Below, in pieces: positions 16,189 to 25,100 of a stretch of 56,278 bases of DNA. A program made the position numbers and the translations under genes. A model generated the notes under the pieces. That model worked only from the letters and a program-made list of their open reading frames with translations. It was not told where the DNA came from and searched no databases. The DNA lies in NCBI GenBank assembly GCA_049423065.1, contig JBMSQB010000018.1:1-56278 (forward strand), read 5' to 3'. The number at the start of each line of letters is the position of its first letter. Within the stretch, counting starts at the first letter, position 1. The stretch is from SYIM01 sp041182885. Lineage in GTDB: Bacteria; Pseudomonadota; Gammaproteobacteria; Burkholderiales; Burkholderiaceae_E.

Positions 16189-17238
16189 ATGATGACGCCT
16201 ATTCGAATTCCGCTTGCGCGACTTGCACTCGCCGCCGGTCTTGCGCTGACCGCCGGCACGGCCGTTGCGCAGGAAACCCTCCTCAAGTTCCATCACATGT
16301 GGCCCACTGTTGGCATGGGTCACAAGCGGGTGGTGGCGCCCTGGTGCGAGAAGATCGCCCAGGAATCCAACAACCGCCTGCGTTGCCAGATCCTGCCGGC
16401 CATGACCGGCGGCGGCACGCCCGCCCAACTCGTTGACCGCCTGAAAGACGGCGTCGATGAACTCACCGTGACCTTGCCTGGCTACACCCCGGGCCGGTTC
16501 CCGATCATGGAGGCCTTCGAGCTTCCGTTCATGACCAACTCGGCCGAGGTCGCGTCCGCAGCCGCCTGGGAATATCTTCTGAAGCATGGCGCCAAGGAGT
16601 TCCCCGGCTCCAAAGTGCTTGCCACCTGGGTTCACGACCCGGGCTTCATCAGCACCTCGGGCAAGGCCATCAACCGCCTCGAAGATTTCAAGGGCCAAAA
16701 GATCCGTGCAGCGAGCCGCCAGTCATCGAAGCTGCTCGCGCGCCTGGGCGCCACGCCGGTCGGCATGCCGATCACGGCGGTGGCTGACGCCATGAACAAG
16801 GGCACGATCGATGGCTTTCTCACCGCCTGGGAGATCATCCCGCCGTTCAAACTCCATGAGGTGAGCAAGTTCCACACGGAAATCGACAACACCCGGCCAG
16901 CGCTCTTCACAGCAGGGTTCGTGTTCATGATGAACGAGGCCAAGTTCGAGGCTCTCGCCCCCGACCTGAAAGCGATCATCACCCGCAACAGCGGCGCCGA
17001 ATTGTCCCGCACCATCGGCCGTTACTGGGATGAGGCGACCGCGGTTGGGCGCGCCGCCGCCAAGGAGCGCGGCAATACCTTCATCGCCATCAGCGCCAAT
17101 GAAACCGATCGCTGGATCAAGGCTGCGCAGCCACTTTATGAGGAGTGGATCGCCGACATGGACAAGAAGGGATTGCCCGGCAAGCAAATGCTCCAGGATG
17201 CACGCGACCTGATCGCCAAGCATTCCAAGGCACGCTGA
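16189..17238 (+). CDS. TRAP transporter substrate-binding protein (DctP family)
   Basis: A 349-residue periplasmic receptor. The start ATG ATG at 16189/16192 follows AGGAG. The signal peptide runs to about GTAVAQ (residue 26), and the mature protein begins ETLLKFHHMWP. DctP family landmarks are the segment around residues 160-185 (DFKGQKIRAASRQSSKLL) containing the arginine that grips a carboxylate, GATPVGMPITAVADAMNKG, and the C-terminal KAAQPLYEEWIADMDKKG. It binds an organic acid and delivers it to the DctQ-DctM pair encoded next. The ligand is unknown. Confidence 0.92.
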   Translation: MMTPIRIPLARLALAAGLALTAGTAVAQETLLKFHHMWPTVGMGHKRVVAPWCEKIAQESNNRLRCQILPAMTGGGTPAQLVDRLKDGVDELTVTLPGYTPGRFPIMEAFELPFMTNSAEVASAAAWEYLLKHGAKEFPGSKVLATWVHDPGFISTSGKAINRLEDFKGQKIRAASRQSSKLLARLGATPVGMPITAVADAMNKGTIDGFLTAWEIIPPFKLHEVSKFHTEIDNTRPALFTAGFVFMMNEAKFEALAPDLKAIITRNSGAELSRTIGRYWDEATAVGRAAAKERGNTFIAISANETDRWIKAAQPLYEEWIADMDKKGLPGKQMLQDARDLIAKHSKAR

Positions 17239-17263
17239 CGCAACGACCCCAGGCATGAACAGT

Positions 17264-17292
17264 ACGGGCGCCCCGGCGGCGCCCGTTCCTTT
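17264..17292 (+). terminator. intercistronic hairpin with T-rich tail between DctP and DctQ
   Basis: ACGGGCGCC (17264-17272) pairs perfectly with GGCGCCCGT (17278-17286) across a 5-base loop, and TCCTTTT follows. This resembles a partial intrinsic terminator. Because DctQ and DctM continue on the same strand, it probably lets the receptor be made in excess over the membrane subunits. Confidence 0.6.
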
Positions 17293-17312
17293 TCAGCCAA
17301 CGCCTGCCCATC

Positions 17313-17813
17313 GTGCTCACTGCCCTCTCCCATGTGTTTGGCCTGGCGGGTTCCAGCGTTGCGCTGGCGGTGGGCTTCATGACCACGAGCAGCGTGATCA
17401 TGCGGGCGGTCTGGGACACACCGATTCCGGGTGATGTCGAAATCACGCAGGTTGGCATCGCGCTCGCCATCTCGCTCTGTCTGCCAGTGTGCCAGTTGCG
17501 CCGCGCCAATATCCTGGTGGATTTCTTTACCCAGCGCTGTACAGGTCGAACGCGACAACTGCTGGATGGCGCGGGTTGCTGGTTGCTCGTGCTGATGTAC
17601 GGCCTGCTCGCCTGGCGAACCGCGGTGGGCGCAGTTGCGGTCAGGCAGGCTGGCGAAACCACCATGATTCTTTCCGTACCCATGTGGTGGGCCTATGCGT
17701 CGCTCGCACCCGGGCTTGCGCTGGCAGCGCTGATTGCCCTCATTCAGGGCTGGCAGATGCTGTCAGGCACGTTGCCGCCAGACGACCAGAACGAGCCGGG
17801 AGCGTTCCGTTGA
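17313..17813 (+). CDS. TRAP transporter small permease (DctQ family)
   Basis: A 166-residue inner-membrane protein with four hydrophobic segments, as expected for the 4-TM subunit. The family motif in the second segment region reads PGDVEITQVGIALAISLCLP, close to the usual VTEEL.R.l pattern in position. GTG 17313 is the best start, though no ribosome-binding site is evident; it begins just after the hairpin. Its stop overlaps the start of the large permease. Confidence 0.86.
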   Translation: MLTALSHVFGLAGSSVALAVGFMTTSSVIMRAVWDTPIPGDVEITQVGIALAISLCLPVCQLRRANILVDFFTQRCTGRTRQLLDGAGCWLLVLMYGLLAWRTAVGAVAVRQAGETTMILSVPMWWAYASLAPGLALAALIALIQGWQMLSGTLPPDDQNEPGAFR

Positions 17814-19138
17814 GCGCGATGGCGGCTCAGGTCGGACTCATCATGTTCGGCGCCATGCTGCTCATGATGGCGATCCGGATTCCGATCGCGGTTGCCATGT
17901 TCCTGCCCGGCGCAATCGGTTATCTGGTCATGACCGACGCGGGCAATACCCTCAACCTCCTCAAGGGAAGCGCGGTTGCTCGCCTCACTGTCTACGATCT
18001 CAGCGTGATTCCGCTCTTTCTGCTGATGGGTCAATTTGCGTCCAAGGGTGGCCTGAGTCGCGATCTGTTCCGCGCCACCTCCGCACTGGTGGGTCATGTG
18101 CGGGGCGGCCTCGCCATGGCGTCCATTCTGTCGGCAGGCGCGTTCGGCGCGGTATGCGGATCGTCGGTCGCCACCTCGGCCACCATTACCCAGGTGGCCT
18201 ATCCCCAGATGCGGGCTCATGGCTACGGCGGACGTCTGGCCACGGCCACGCTCGCCACTGGCGGCACCCTGGGCATACTGATCCCACCGTCGGTGCCGCT
18301 GGTGGTTTACGCGATTCTCACCGAGCAGAACATCGCCAAGCTGTTCGCCGCTGCCATGGTGCCCGGCATCCTCGCCATGCTGGGTTATATCGTGGTGGTC
18401 GCGCTTTATGCCCGTGCACGACCCGACATGGCGCCGGCGAGCGAGCGGCTCCGCTGGCGCGACAAGATGCCGGCCCTTTTCGCGGTCTGGCCGATTGCAT
18501 TCGTATTCATCGTCGTATTCGGTGGCATCTACTCGGGCGGCTTTTCGCCCACCGAGGGCGCAGCGGTAGGCGCCACCATGACGCTGGTGGTCGGTCTCGC
18601 CAGGCGTGAATTGACGCTCGCGGGGATTCAGGAATCCCTGGTGTCTACCGCAGAAACCACCGGCATGGTGTTCATGATTTTCCTCGGCGCAGACATGATG
18701 AACGCAACACTCGCGCTCACGGAAATGCCGAAATTCATTGCCGAGTGGGTCACCCGGTTGCCCGTGCCGGACCTCACGATCGTGATGGCGATCATGCTGC
18801 TCTATGTGCTGCTTGGCTGCGTGATGGACGAACTCTCCATGCTGCTCCTCACCATCCCGGTGATTTTTCCGGCAGTGATGGGGCTTGAGCTGTGGGGGCT
18901 GAAATACGAAGCCAAGGCGCTCTGGTTCGGCATCCTGGTGCTGATGACGGTTGGTATCGGTCTCATCGCGCCGCCCATTGGACTCAATGTTTACGTGGTC
19001 AACAACCTCGCCCGCGACGTTCCCATGTCGGAAACCTACAAGGGGGTCTTGCCCTTCCTGATCTGGGACGCCACGCGCTGCATCCTGTTGCTGTTCTTCC
19101 CCGGCCTGTCGCTTTGGCTGGTTCGACTGCTATTTTGA
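17810..19138 (+). CDS. TRAP transporter large permease (DctM family)
   Basis: A 442-residue polytopic carrier with about twelve hydrophobic segments. TTG 17810 is chosen because GGGAG (17798-17802) lies 7 bases upstream and TTGA overlaps the DctQ stop; ATG 17819 is the alternative but lies 16 bases from that signal. Family signatures are FGAVCGSSVATSATI, the following GYGGRLATATLATGGTLGILIPPS, and the late LIAPPIGLNVYVVNNLA. It forms the sodium- or proton-driven channel for the DctP-bound acid. The SDR gene follows behind an AAGGAG signal. Confidence 0.92.
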   Translation: MSAMAAQVGLIMFGAMLLMMAIRIPIAVAMFLPGAIGYLVMTDAGNTLNLLKGSAVARLTVYDLSVIPLFLLMGQFASKGGLSRDLFRATSALVGHVRGGLAMASILSAGAFGAVCGSSVATSATITQVAYPQMRAHGYGGRLATATLATGGTLGILIPPSVPLVVYAILTEQNIAKLFAAAMVPGILAMLGYIVVVALYARARPDMAPASERLRWRDKMPALFAVWPIAFVFIVVFGGIYSGGFSPTEGAAVGATMTLVVGLARRELTLAGIQESLVSTAETTGMVFMIFLGADMMNATLALTEMPKFIAEWVTRLPVPDLTIVMAIMLLYVLLGCVMDELSMLLLTIPVIFPAVMGLELWGLKYEAKALWFGILVLMTVGIGLIAPPIGLNVYVVNNLARDVPMSETYKGVLPFLIWDATRCILLLFFPGLSLWLVRLLF

Positions 19139-19149
19139 AGGAGCTCCCC

Positions 19150-19917
19150 ATGAGCGTGATCGACAGCTTTCGCCTGAATGGTCGCCGGGCACTCGTCACC
19201 GGTTCATCGATGGGCATCGGTCTCGCCATCGCAGAGGCCCTTGCATCGGCTGGCGCCCACGTGGTGCTCAATGCACGGAACGCCCAGCGACTCGACGCCA
19301 CCCGAGCGCAGTTGAATGACAGCGGCCTGTCGGTGTCTGCCGAATGTTTCGACGTGACCGATCCCGGCTCGGTTCGCGAGGCCGTGGCGAGAATCGAGTC
19401 GCAGGGACCGATCGATATTCTGGTCAACAACGCCGGCATTCAGATCCGCGCCCCGCTGGACCAGTTCGATGACGACGACTGGCGCCGCCTGATGGCAACC
19501 AACCTCGATAGCGTCTACTACGTGAGCAAGGCGGTTGCCCAGGGCATGATCGCCCGAAAGCGTGGCTCGATCATCAACATCTGTTCGGTCATGAGCGAGG
19601 TCTCGCGCCCAACGGTCGCGCCTTACACCGCAAGCAAGGGCGGGGTGAAGATGCTCACCAAGGCGATGGCCAATGACTGGGGTCCGCAGGGCCTTCGCGT
19701 CAACGGCATCGGCCCGGGCTTTTTCAAGACCGAACTCAATGAGCGCCTGGTGAATGATCCGCAGTTCAGCAGCTGGATTGTCGGCCGCACCCCCAGCCGT
19801 CGCTGGGGCGATCTCGAAGACCTGGGGCCCGCGGCGGTGTTCCTGGCAAGCGATGCATCACGTTTCGTGAACGGGCATGTGCTCTATGTGGATGGCGGGG
19901 TCACCGCGGCACTCTGA
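19150..19917 (+). CDS. SDR family oxidoreductase (gluconate 5-dehydrogenase-like)
   Basis: A 255-residue short-chain dehydrogenase starting at ATG 19150 with AAGGAG six bases upstream. The cofactor motif TGSSMGIG is at about 17-24, NNAG at 93-96, catalytic Ser146 (NICSVMS), and Tyr159-x-x-x-Lys163 (YTASK). The overall sequence resembles gluconate 5-dehydrogenase and related keto-acid reductases. It likely oxidises or reduces a hydroxy acid delivered by the preceding TRAP system, with which it appears co-transcribed (11-base gap). Its last 34 bases overlap the 3' end of the convergent ABC ATPase gene. The exact substrate is not determined. Confidence 0.9.
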   Translation: MSVIDSFRLNGRRALVTGSSMGIGLAIAEALASAGAHVVLNARNAQRLDATRAQLNDSGLSVSAECFDVTDPGSVREAVARIESQGPIDILVNNAGIQIRAPLDQFDDDDWRRLMATNLDSVYYVSKAVAQGMIARKRGSIINICSVMSEVSRPTVAPYTASKGGVKMLTKAMANDWGPQGLRVNGIGPGFFKTELNERLVNDPQFSSWIVGRTPSRRWGDLEDLGPAAVFLASDASRFVNGHVLYVDGGVTAAL

Positions 19918-21548
19918 TTCCCGGTCGCCACGCGCCAACGCACGCGCGGCATCGCAGCCATCAGGCTCTGCGTGTAGTCATGACGCGGCGCCTCCCAGAT
20001 GGCGGGGTTGGCGCCCTCCTCCACGAACCGGCCATCGCGCATCACCACCACCCTGTCCGACATCCGCCGTACCACGGCGAGGTCGTGCGAGATGAACAGG
20101 TAGGCAAGCCCCAGATCACGCCTCAGTTCGAGCAACAGATCAAGGATCTGCGCCTGAATCGACACGTCGAGTGCGGAAACCGGCTCATCCAGTATCAGAA
20201 GCGCCGGCTCTACGAGCAGCGCCCGCGCGATCGCGATCCGCTGGCGCTGCCCACCGGAAAACTCGTTGGGATGACGGCGGCGTGAATCGGCTGGCAGCCC
20301 CACCCGCTCAATCAGCCGGTCGATACGGCTCGCGCGGGCGCCCGCGTCCCCGTACCGGTTGACCACCAGGACCGTGTCCAGGATCCGGCCAACCGACTGG
20401 CGCGGATTGAGCGAGCCGTAGGGATCCTGGAACACCATTTGCACGCGCTGTCGCAGGGCGCCCAATGCCCGTTCGCGGAGCGCGCCCACCTCCTTGCCTT
20501 GAAAGTGGATCGTCCCGGCATGGAGGGGAATGAGGCGCATCAGGGCCCGCGCGAGGGTTGACTTGCCGCAACCACTCTCACCGATGAGCCCCAGGGTCTC
20601 GCCTGCGGCGATCGAAAATGACACACCGTCGACCGCGTTCGCGCGCGCCGACCGCGTGCGAGGATAAGCCACCACCAGGCGATCAGCCCGCAACAGCGCG
20701 ATTTCCTCGCGCGGCACAGCGGGACGCGCAACCCCGGGCGGTGCGACCGGCGGTGGCTGACAGTGCAAGGACGCCGTGAGCAGTTGGCGACTGTAGCGGT
20801 GGGCCGGCGCTTCGAACAGGCGCTGGGTCGGTGCCTCCTCGACGAGCGCGCCATCCAGCATCACGAGCACCCGATCGGCGTATTCGGCAACCACCCCAAG
20901 GTCATGCGTGATCAGGAGCAGCGCCATGCGAAGCTCACGCCGCAGGCGGTCGAGCAGAGCCAGAACCTGCGCCTGCACCGTGACATCGAGTGCGGTGGTG
21001 GGCTCGTCGGCAATCAGCAACCGTGGCCCGCAGGCGATGGCGATGGCGATCATCACCCGTTGCCGCTGCCCCCCGGACAGCTGGTGCGGATAGTCATCGA
21101 ATCGGCGAGCAGGTTCGGCAATCTGGACCCGCTCGAGCAACTCCACCGCGCGGCGGCGGGCAACATCACGAGACAGGGGCTCATGCGCATGCAGCACCTC
21201 GACGATCTGGTCACCGACCCGATGAACGGGATTGAGCGAACTCATCGGCTCCTGGAAAATCATCGAGATTGACCGACCGCGAAGCCCCCGCATGTCGGCC
21301 GCCGACAGTTCAGGAAGATGTCGACCGGCAAACCGGATCTGCCCTGTGCATGCTGCCGAATCAGGAAGAAGTCGCATCAGTGCCAGCGCAGCCGTGGACT
21401 TGCCACAGCCCGACTCGCCCACCAGCGCGACCGACTCGCCCTCGGAAATCGAAAGATCGAGCCCGCGAACGGCCTGCTCGCGACCCGCCGCCGATCCGAA
21501 GCTCACGCGCAGATCGCGCACGTCCAGAAGAGGGTCAGGCGCACTCAT
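19884..21548 (-). CDS. dipeptide-type ABC transporter, fused double ATP-binding protein (DppD-DppF / GsiA-like)
   Basis: A 554-residue protein carrying two complete ATPase domains. The first has Walker A GESGCGKSTAA, signature LSGGQRQRVMIAIAIA and Walker B LLIADEPTTALD. The second, from about residue 290, has GESGCGKSTLARAL, FSGGQRQRIAIARAL and LLILDEPVSALD. Both D-loops and switch histidines (THDLGV, SHDLAV) are present, so both sites look active. It forms the cytoplasmic motor for the DppB-DppC permeases, whose gene overlaps its start by ATGA. The gene is convergent with and overlaps the SDR gene. Confidence 0.93.
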   Translation of the reverse strand: MSAPDPLLDVRDLRVSFGSAAGREQAVRGLDLSISEGESVALVGESGCGKSTAALALMRLLPDSAACTGQIRFAGRHLPELSAADMRGLRGRSISMIFQEPMSSLNPVHRVGDQIVEVLHAHEPLSRDVARRRAVELLERVQIAEPARRFDDYPHQLSGGQRQRVMIAIAIACGPRLLIADEPTTALDVTVQAQVLALLDRLRRELRMALLLITHDLGVVAEYADRVLVMLDGALVEEAPTQRLFEAPAHRYSRQLLTASLHCQPPPVAPPGVARPAVPREEIALLRADRLVVAYPRTRSARANAVDGVSFSIAAGETLGLIGESGCGKSTLARALMRLIPLHAGTIHFQGKEVGALRERALGALRQRVQMVFQDPYGSLNPRQSVGRILDTVLVVNRYGDAGARASRIDRLIERVGLPADSRRRHPNEFSGGQRQRIAIARALLVEPALLILDEPVSALDVSIQAQILDLLLELRRDLGLAYLFISHDLAVVRRMSDRVVVMRDGRFVEEGANPAIWEAPRHDYTQSLMAAMPRVRWRVATGNQSAAVTPPST

Positions 21549-22423
21549 CGCCTGAGCCTGGGATTGAGCGCGTCATTGAGACCATCGCCCACCAGATTGA
21601 GCGCAAGCACGCTCAGCAGAATTGCAATACCGGGCGCGGCACTCAGATACCAGGCGGTTCGCAGAAATTCCCGGCCCTCGCCCACCATCCGCCCCCAGGA
21701 CACGATGTTCGGGTCACTCAGTCCTAGAAACGACAGCGCAGATTCCATCAGGATGGCGGTTGCGACCAGCACCGAGGTCGTGACAATCACCGGGGGCGCC
21801 GCATTCGGCAGGATTTCACTGAAGATGATTCGGAAGTGCCCATAGCCCTGGGCGCGCGCAGCGAGAACGAACTCTCGTTCGGCAAGGCTCCGGAATTCGG
21901 CACGGACCAGACGGGCGATCACCGGCCAGGAGGCGAGCCCGATCGCAAACACCACCACGGTCGCCGACGGGCGTCCGATGGTGACCAGAACAATCACGAG
22001 CAGAAACGAGGGAACGGTCTGAAAAAGCTCGGTGATCCGCACCAGCACATCGTCCAGCCATCCACCAAAATAACCGCCCACCGCGCCCACGATCACGCCG
22101 ATCGCAACACTCAGCACGGCTGCGATGAGCCCCACGACCAGCGAAATGCGCGCGCCATGGGCGATGCCGGCAAGCACATCGCGCCCCATCGAGTCGCTTC
22201 CCAGGGGGTGGGCCCAGCTCTCGCCTGGCCAAAGGAGCGGTCGCGTCACCATCGCGAGCGGATCCCCCGGATACACCCAGGGCGCAAGCAGCGCGAGCGC
22301 AGCCACCACCACCAGAAGCGTCAGACCGGTCATGGCGGCTGGATCGCGGAGGAACGCTGCGAGCGCGGGGTGGCGCACCGCGAGAGGCGCGCGATCGCCT
22401 CTCGATCCGGCGTGCGGGCTCAT
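21545..22423 (-). CDS. dipeptide-type ABC transporter permease (DppC family)
   Basis: A 292-residue inner-membrane permease with an N-terminal anchor and five further hydrophobic segments. The family reads HPLGSDSMGRDVLAGIAHGARISL early and carries the EAA loop FVLAARAQGYGHFRIIFSEILPN in two parts. The protein ends LNLVGDGLNDALNPRLR, the typical DppC finish. It overlaps DppB upstream and the fused ATPase downstream, each by four bases, so the three minus-strand genes form one translationally coupled unit. Confidence 0.93.
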   Translation of the reverse strand: MSPHAGSRGDRAPLAVRHPALAAFLRDPAAMTGLTLLVVVAALALLAPWVYPGDPLAMVTRPLLWPGESWAHPLGSDSMGRDVLAGIAHGARISLVVGLIAAVLSVAIGVIVGAVGGYFGGWLDDVLVRITELFQTVPSFLLVIVLVTIGRPSATVVVFAIGLASWPVIARLVRAEFRSLAEREFVLAARAQGYGHFRIIFSEILPNAAPPVIVTTSVLVATAILMESALSFLGLSDPNIVSWGRMVGEGREFLRTAWYLSAAPGIAILLSVLALNLVGDGLNDALNPRLRR

Positions 22424-23403
22424 CGTGCATTCACCCTGGGGTCGAGCAGCAACTGCAACAGATCAACCGCGAGATTGGCAGCAATCACGAGGAGTGAACT
22501 CATGAGCAGAATGCCCAGCAGCACGATGTGGTCGCGGGCCATGACCGATTCAAACGCAAGGCGTCCCAGCCCTGGCCACCCGAATACCGATTCGATTACC
22601 ACCGCGCCGCCCAGCATCGCACCAAGATGCAGCCCCGCAACCGTGGTCACCGGGATCAGCGCATTTCTCAAAACATGGCGCGTCGTGACCCGCCACGGAT
22701 GGAGGCCCTTGGCGTTCGCGGTCCGGACAAAGTCCAGCCGACTCACTTCCAGGAAAGCGGCACGGGTAAGGCGGGCAAAGATCGCCACATAGAAGGCCGC
22801 CATGGTGAGCGCGGGCAACACCAGATACCGCGCGCGGTCTAGCGCCCAGTCGAGCCCGCGCAGGTCAGCGCCAATGGTGGCTGTGCCACCAGACGGGAGC
22901 CAGCCCAGTGACACCGAAAACACCACGATGGCCATCAGCGCGAGCCAGAACCCGGGGGTGCTGTAGAGCACCAGTGCAATCAGGCTCAGCAGGCGATCGG
23001 GCCAGCGGCCCGCCCATACCCCCATGGCGGTTCCCATGAGCAAGCCCGTGACGAAAGCGAACGTGAGCGCCGCTCCCATGAGGAGAAGCGTGTTGCCCAG
23101 CCGCGAGGCGATGAGCTCGGAAACCGGCAGATTGAATCGGGGCGAATAGCCGAGGCTCAACCTGGCGAGGTTGCCCAGATAGGAAAGAAGCTGCTGGAGA
23201 ATGGGTACGTCGAGCCCGAAACGCTCGCGCAGCTGCGCCATCATTTCGGCAGTGGCCGACCCGGATTCCGCGGCCAGCACCTGCGCGGCATCGCCGGGAA
23301 CAGCCTGAAGCAGAAGAAAATTGAGCAAAACGATACCCAGCACCGCAGGCAGCGCCTGAAGCAGGGTTCGAACGATGATGCGCAGGGCGGGAGAAAGGTT
23401 CAT
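22420..23403 (-). CDS. dipeptide-type ABC transporter permease (DppB family)
   Basis: A 327-residue permease, first gene of the minus-strand unit. The N-terminal segment (LPAVLGIVLLNFLLLQAVPGD) and the ERFGLDVPILQQ stretch are characteristic. The EAA coupling loop reads RTANAKGLHPWRVTTRHVLRNAL. The C-terminal part includes GGAVVIESVFGWPGLGRLAFE. It starts 85 bases from the divergent binding-protein gene, so the two transcripts share a regulatory region with a TATACT -10 box for the plus strand at 23459-23464. Confidence 0.93.
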   Translation of the reverse strand: MNLSPALRIIVRTLLQALPAVLGIVLLNFLLLQAVPGDAAQVLAAESGSATAEMMAQLRERFGLDVPILQQLLSYLGNLARLSLGYSPRFNLPVSELIASRLGNTLLLMGAALTFAFVTGLLMGTAMGVWAGRWPDRLLSLIALVLYSTPGFWLALMAIVVFSVSLGWLPSGGTATIGADLRGLDWALDRARYLVLPALTMAAFYVAIFARLTRAAFLEVSRLDFVRTANAKGLHPWRVTTRHVLRNALIPVTTVAGLHLGAMLGGAVVIESVFGWPGLGRLAFESVMARDHIVLLGILLMSSLLVIAANLAVDLLQLLLDPRVNAR

Positions 23404-23488
23404 GTCGCTCAGGGAAACCGGAAAGCGACGCGGTCCTGCGTAGCTGCCGAGAAAAAATTATACTGGCCGGCTTCCCAGGGAGAACAAC

Positions 23489-25072
23489 ATGCGCATTACC
23501 CGGCTCACCCGCCTCATTGGCCGCGCGGGACTGGTTGCAGCCACTGCCGGCTTCCTCGGCCTGGCATCGGCTCAGCCTCGTCACGGTGGAACGCTCAACT
23601 GGATCGTCAATCCGATTCCAACCTCGCTGGTGCCCATCAACACCTCGGCGGGCGGCAACACCGACATCGGCCCAAAGATCATCGAAGGGCTCCTCACCTA
23701 TGACATGGATCTGCGGCCAAAACCGCTGCTCGCCACCGCATGGAGCGTGAGCGCCGATGGTCTGCAGTATCGCTTTGAACTGCGTCGTGGCGTCAAGTGG
23801 CACGACGGGAAAGACTTCACGTCCGCCGATGTGAGCTTCTCCATCAACACGCTGAAGCAGTTCCACCCGCGCGGGCGCGGCACCTTTGCAAGCGTCACCG
23901 AGGTGCGCACGCCCGACCCGCATACCGCGATCATCGTGCTCGACAAGCCGGCGCCAGCCATGCTCACCGCGCTGGCCTCGGCGGAATCACCCATCGTGCC
24001 GCGCCATCTGTACGAAGGCACCGACATTGCCACCAACAAGCACAACCGCGAGCCGGTCGGCACGGGCCCGTTCCGCTTCAAGGAGTGGGTGCAGGGCAGC
24101 CACGTGGTGCTCGAGCGCAACCCCGACTACTGGGACAAGCCCAAGCCCTACCTCGACCGCATCGTGGTCCGCTTCCTGCCCGATCCGGTGGCGCGGGCCG
24201 CCGCGCTCGAATCCGGCGAGGTGGATCTGGGCAACGCGGTGATTCCGCTTTCCGAAGTGGCGCGCTTCGGCAAGCTGCCACGCCTGGTGGTCGACGCATC
24301 GCAGTGGCCCTACTGGGGCAATCATCAGCAGGTCTATTTCAACCTTGACAGCCCGGTGGTGAAGGACATCAACGTCCGCCGAGCCATCGCGCAGGCAATC
24401 GATGTCAATGCGTACAACAACGTGGTGTGGTTCGGCTATGGAAAGGTGACAGGCTCGATCATCGGGCAGGCCATGACGCGCTATCACGATTCATCGGTCC
24501 GTCACCAGCCCTTCGACCCCAAGGCCGCGGAAGCCGCGCTCGACGCCGCCGGACTCAAGCGTGGGGCGAACGGCATCCGCTTCAAGCTCCGTCTGCTCTA
24601 CAACCCGTTCCTCGAGCGCCGCACGGCGGATTTCATCCGCCAGTCGCTCGCCCGGATCGGCGTTGACGCCGAGATCGAGGCCTATGATTTCGCCACCTAC
24701 ACCCGCAAGGTGTACACCGAGCGCGCCTTCGACATGACCGCGGAAAGTCTTCTGAACCTGTTCGATCCCACGGTGGGCGTGCAGCGGGTGTTCTGGTCGA
24801 AGAATTTCAAGATCGGCCTGCCCTTCTCGAACGCCGCGCATTACCAGAACCCGGAAGCTGACCGTTTGCTCGAAGCCGCCGCGATTGAAACCGATGAAAA
24901 GCGCAGGCGTGACCTGTTCGTCAACCTCCAGCGTGTCGTGGCGGCAGATATCCCGTCCATCGAGTTCGGCGCCAACCCCAACATCACGATTGCCGCTCGC
25001 AAGGTGAAGAACTACTCCACCACGGCGGAAGGCGCGCGGGGAAGCTTCGCCGACCTGTACCTCGAGCCCTGA
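23489..25072 (+). CDS. dipeptide-type ABC transporter substrate-binding protein (DppA / SBP_bac_5 family)
   Basis: A 527-residue periplasmic receptor starting at ATG 23489 behind GGGAG. The signal peptide ends near GLASAQ. Family landmarks include the early GLLTYDMDLRPKPLLATAW and YRFELRRGVKWHDGKDFTSADV segments, PVGTGPFRFKEW, and the later NVRRAIAQAIDVNAY hinge region. Relatives bind peptides, opines, nickel or glutathione. It is transcribed divergently from its permeases and is followed after 28 bases by an M24 peptidase, which suggests a peptide or peptide-like ligand. Confidence 0.93.
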   Translation: MRITRLTRLIGRAGLVAATAGFLGLASAQPRHGGTLNWIVNPIPTSLVPINTSAGGNTDIGPKIIEGLLTYDMDLRPKPLLATAWSVSADGLQYRFELRRGVKWHDGKDFTSADVSFSINTLKQFHPRGRGTFASVTEVRTPDPHTAIIVLDKPAPAMLTALASAESPIVPRHLYEGTDIATNKHNREPVGTGPFRFKEWVQGSHVVLERNPDYWDKPKPYLDRIVVRFLPDPVARAAALESGEVDLGNAVIPLSEVARFGKLPRLVVDASQWPYWGNHQQVYFNLDSPVVKDINVRRAIAQAIDVNAYNNVVWFGYGKVTGSIIGQAMTRYHDSSVRHQPFDPKAAEAALDAAGLKRGANGIRFKLRLLYNPFLERRTADFIRQSLARIGVDAEIEAYDFATYTRKVYTERAFDMTAESLLNLFDPTVGVQRVFWSKNFKIGLPFSNAAHYQNPEADRLLEAAAIETDEKRRRDLFVNLQRVVAADIPSIEFGANPNITIAARKVKNYSTTAEGARGSFADLYLEP

Positions 25073-25100
25073 GCCCCGTCGGCAGCTGGCATCACGCCCC

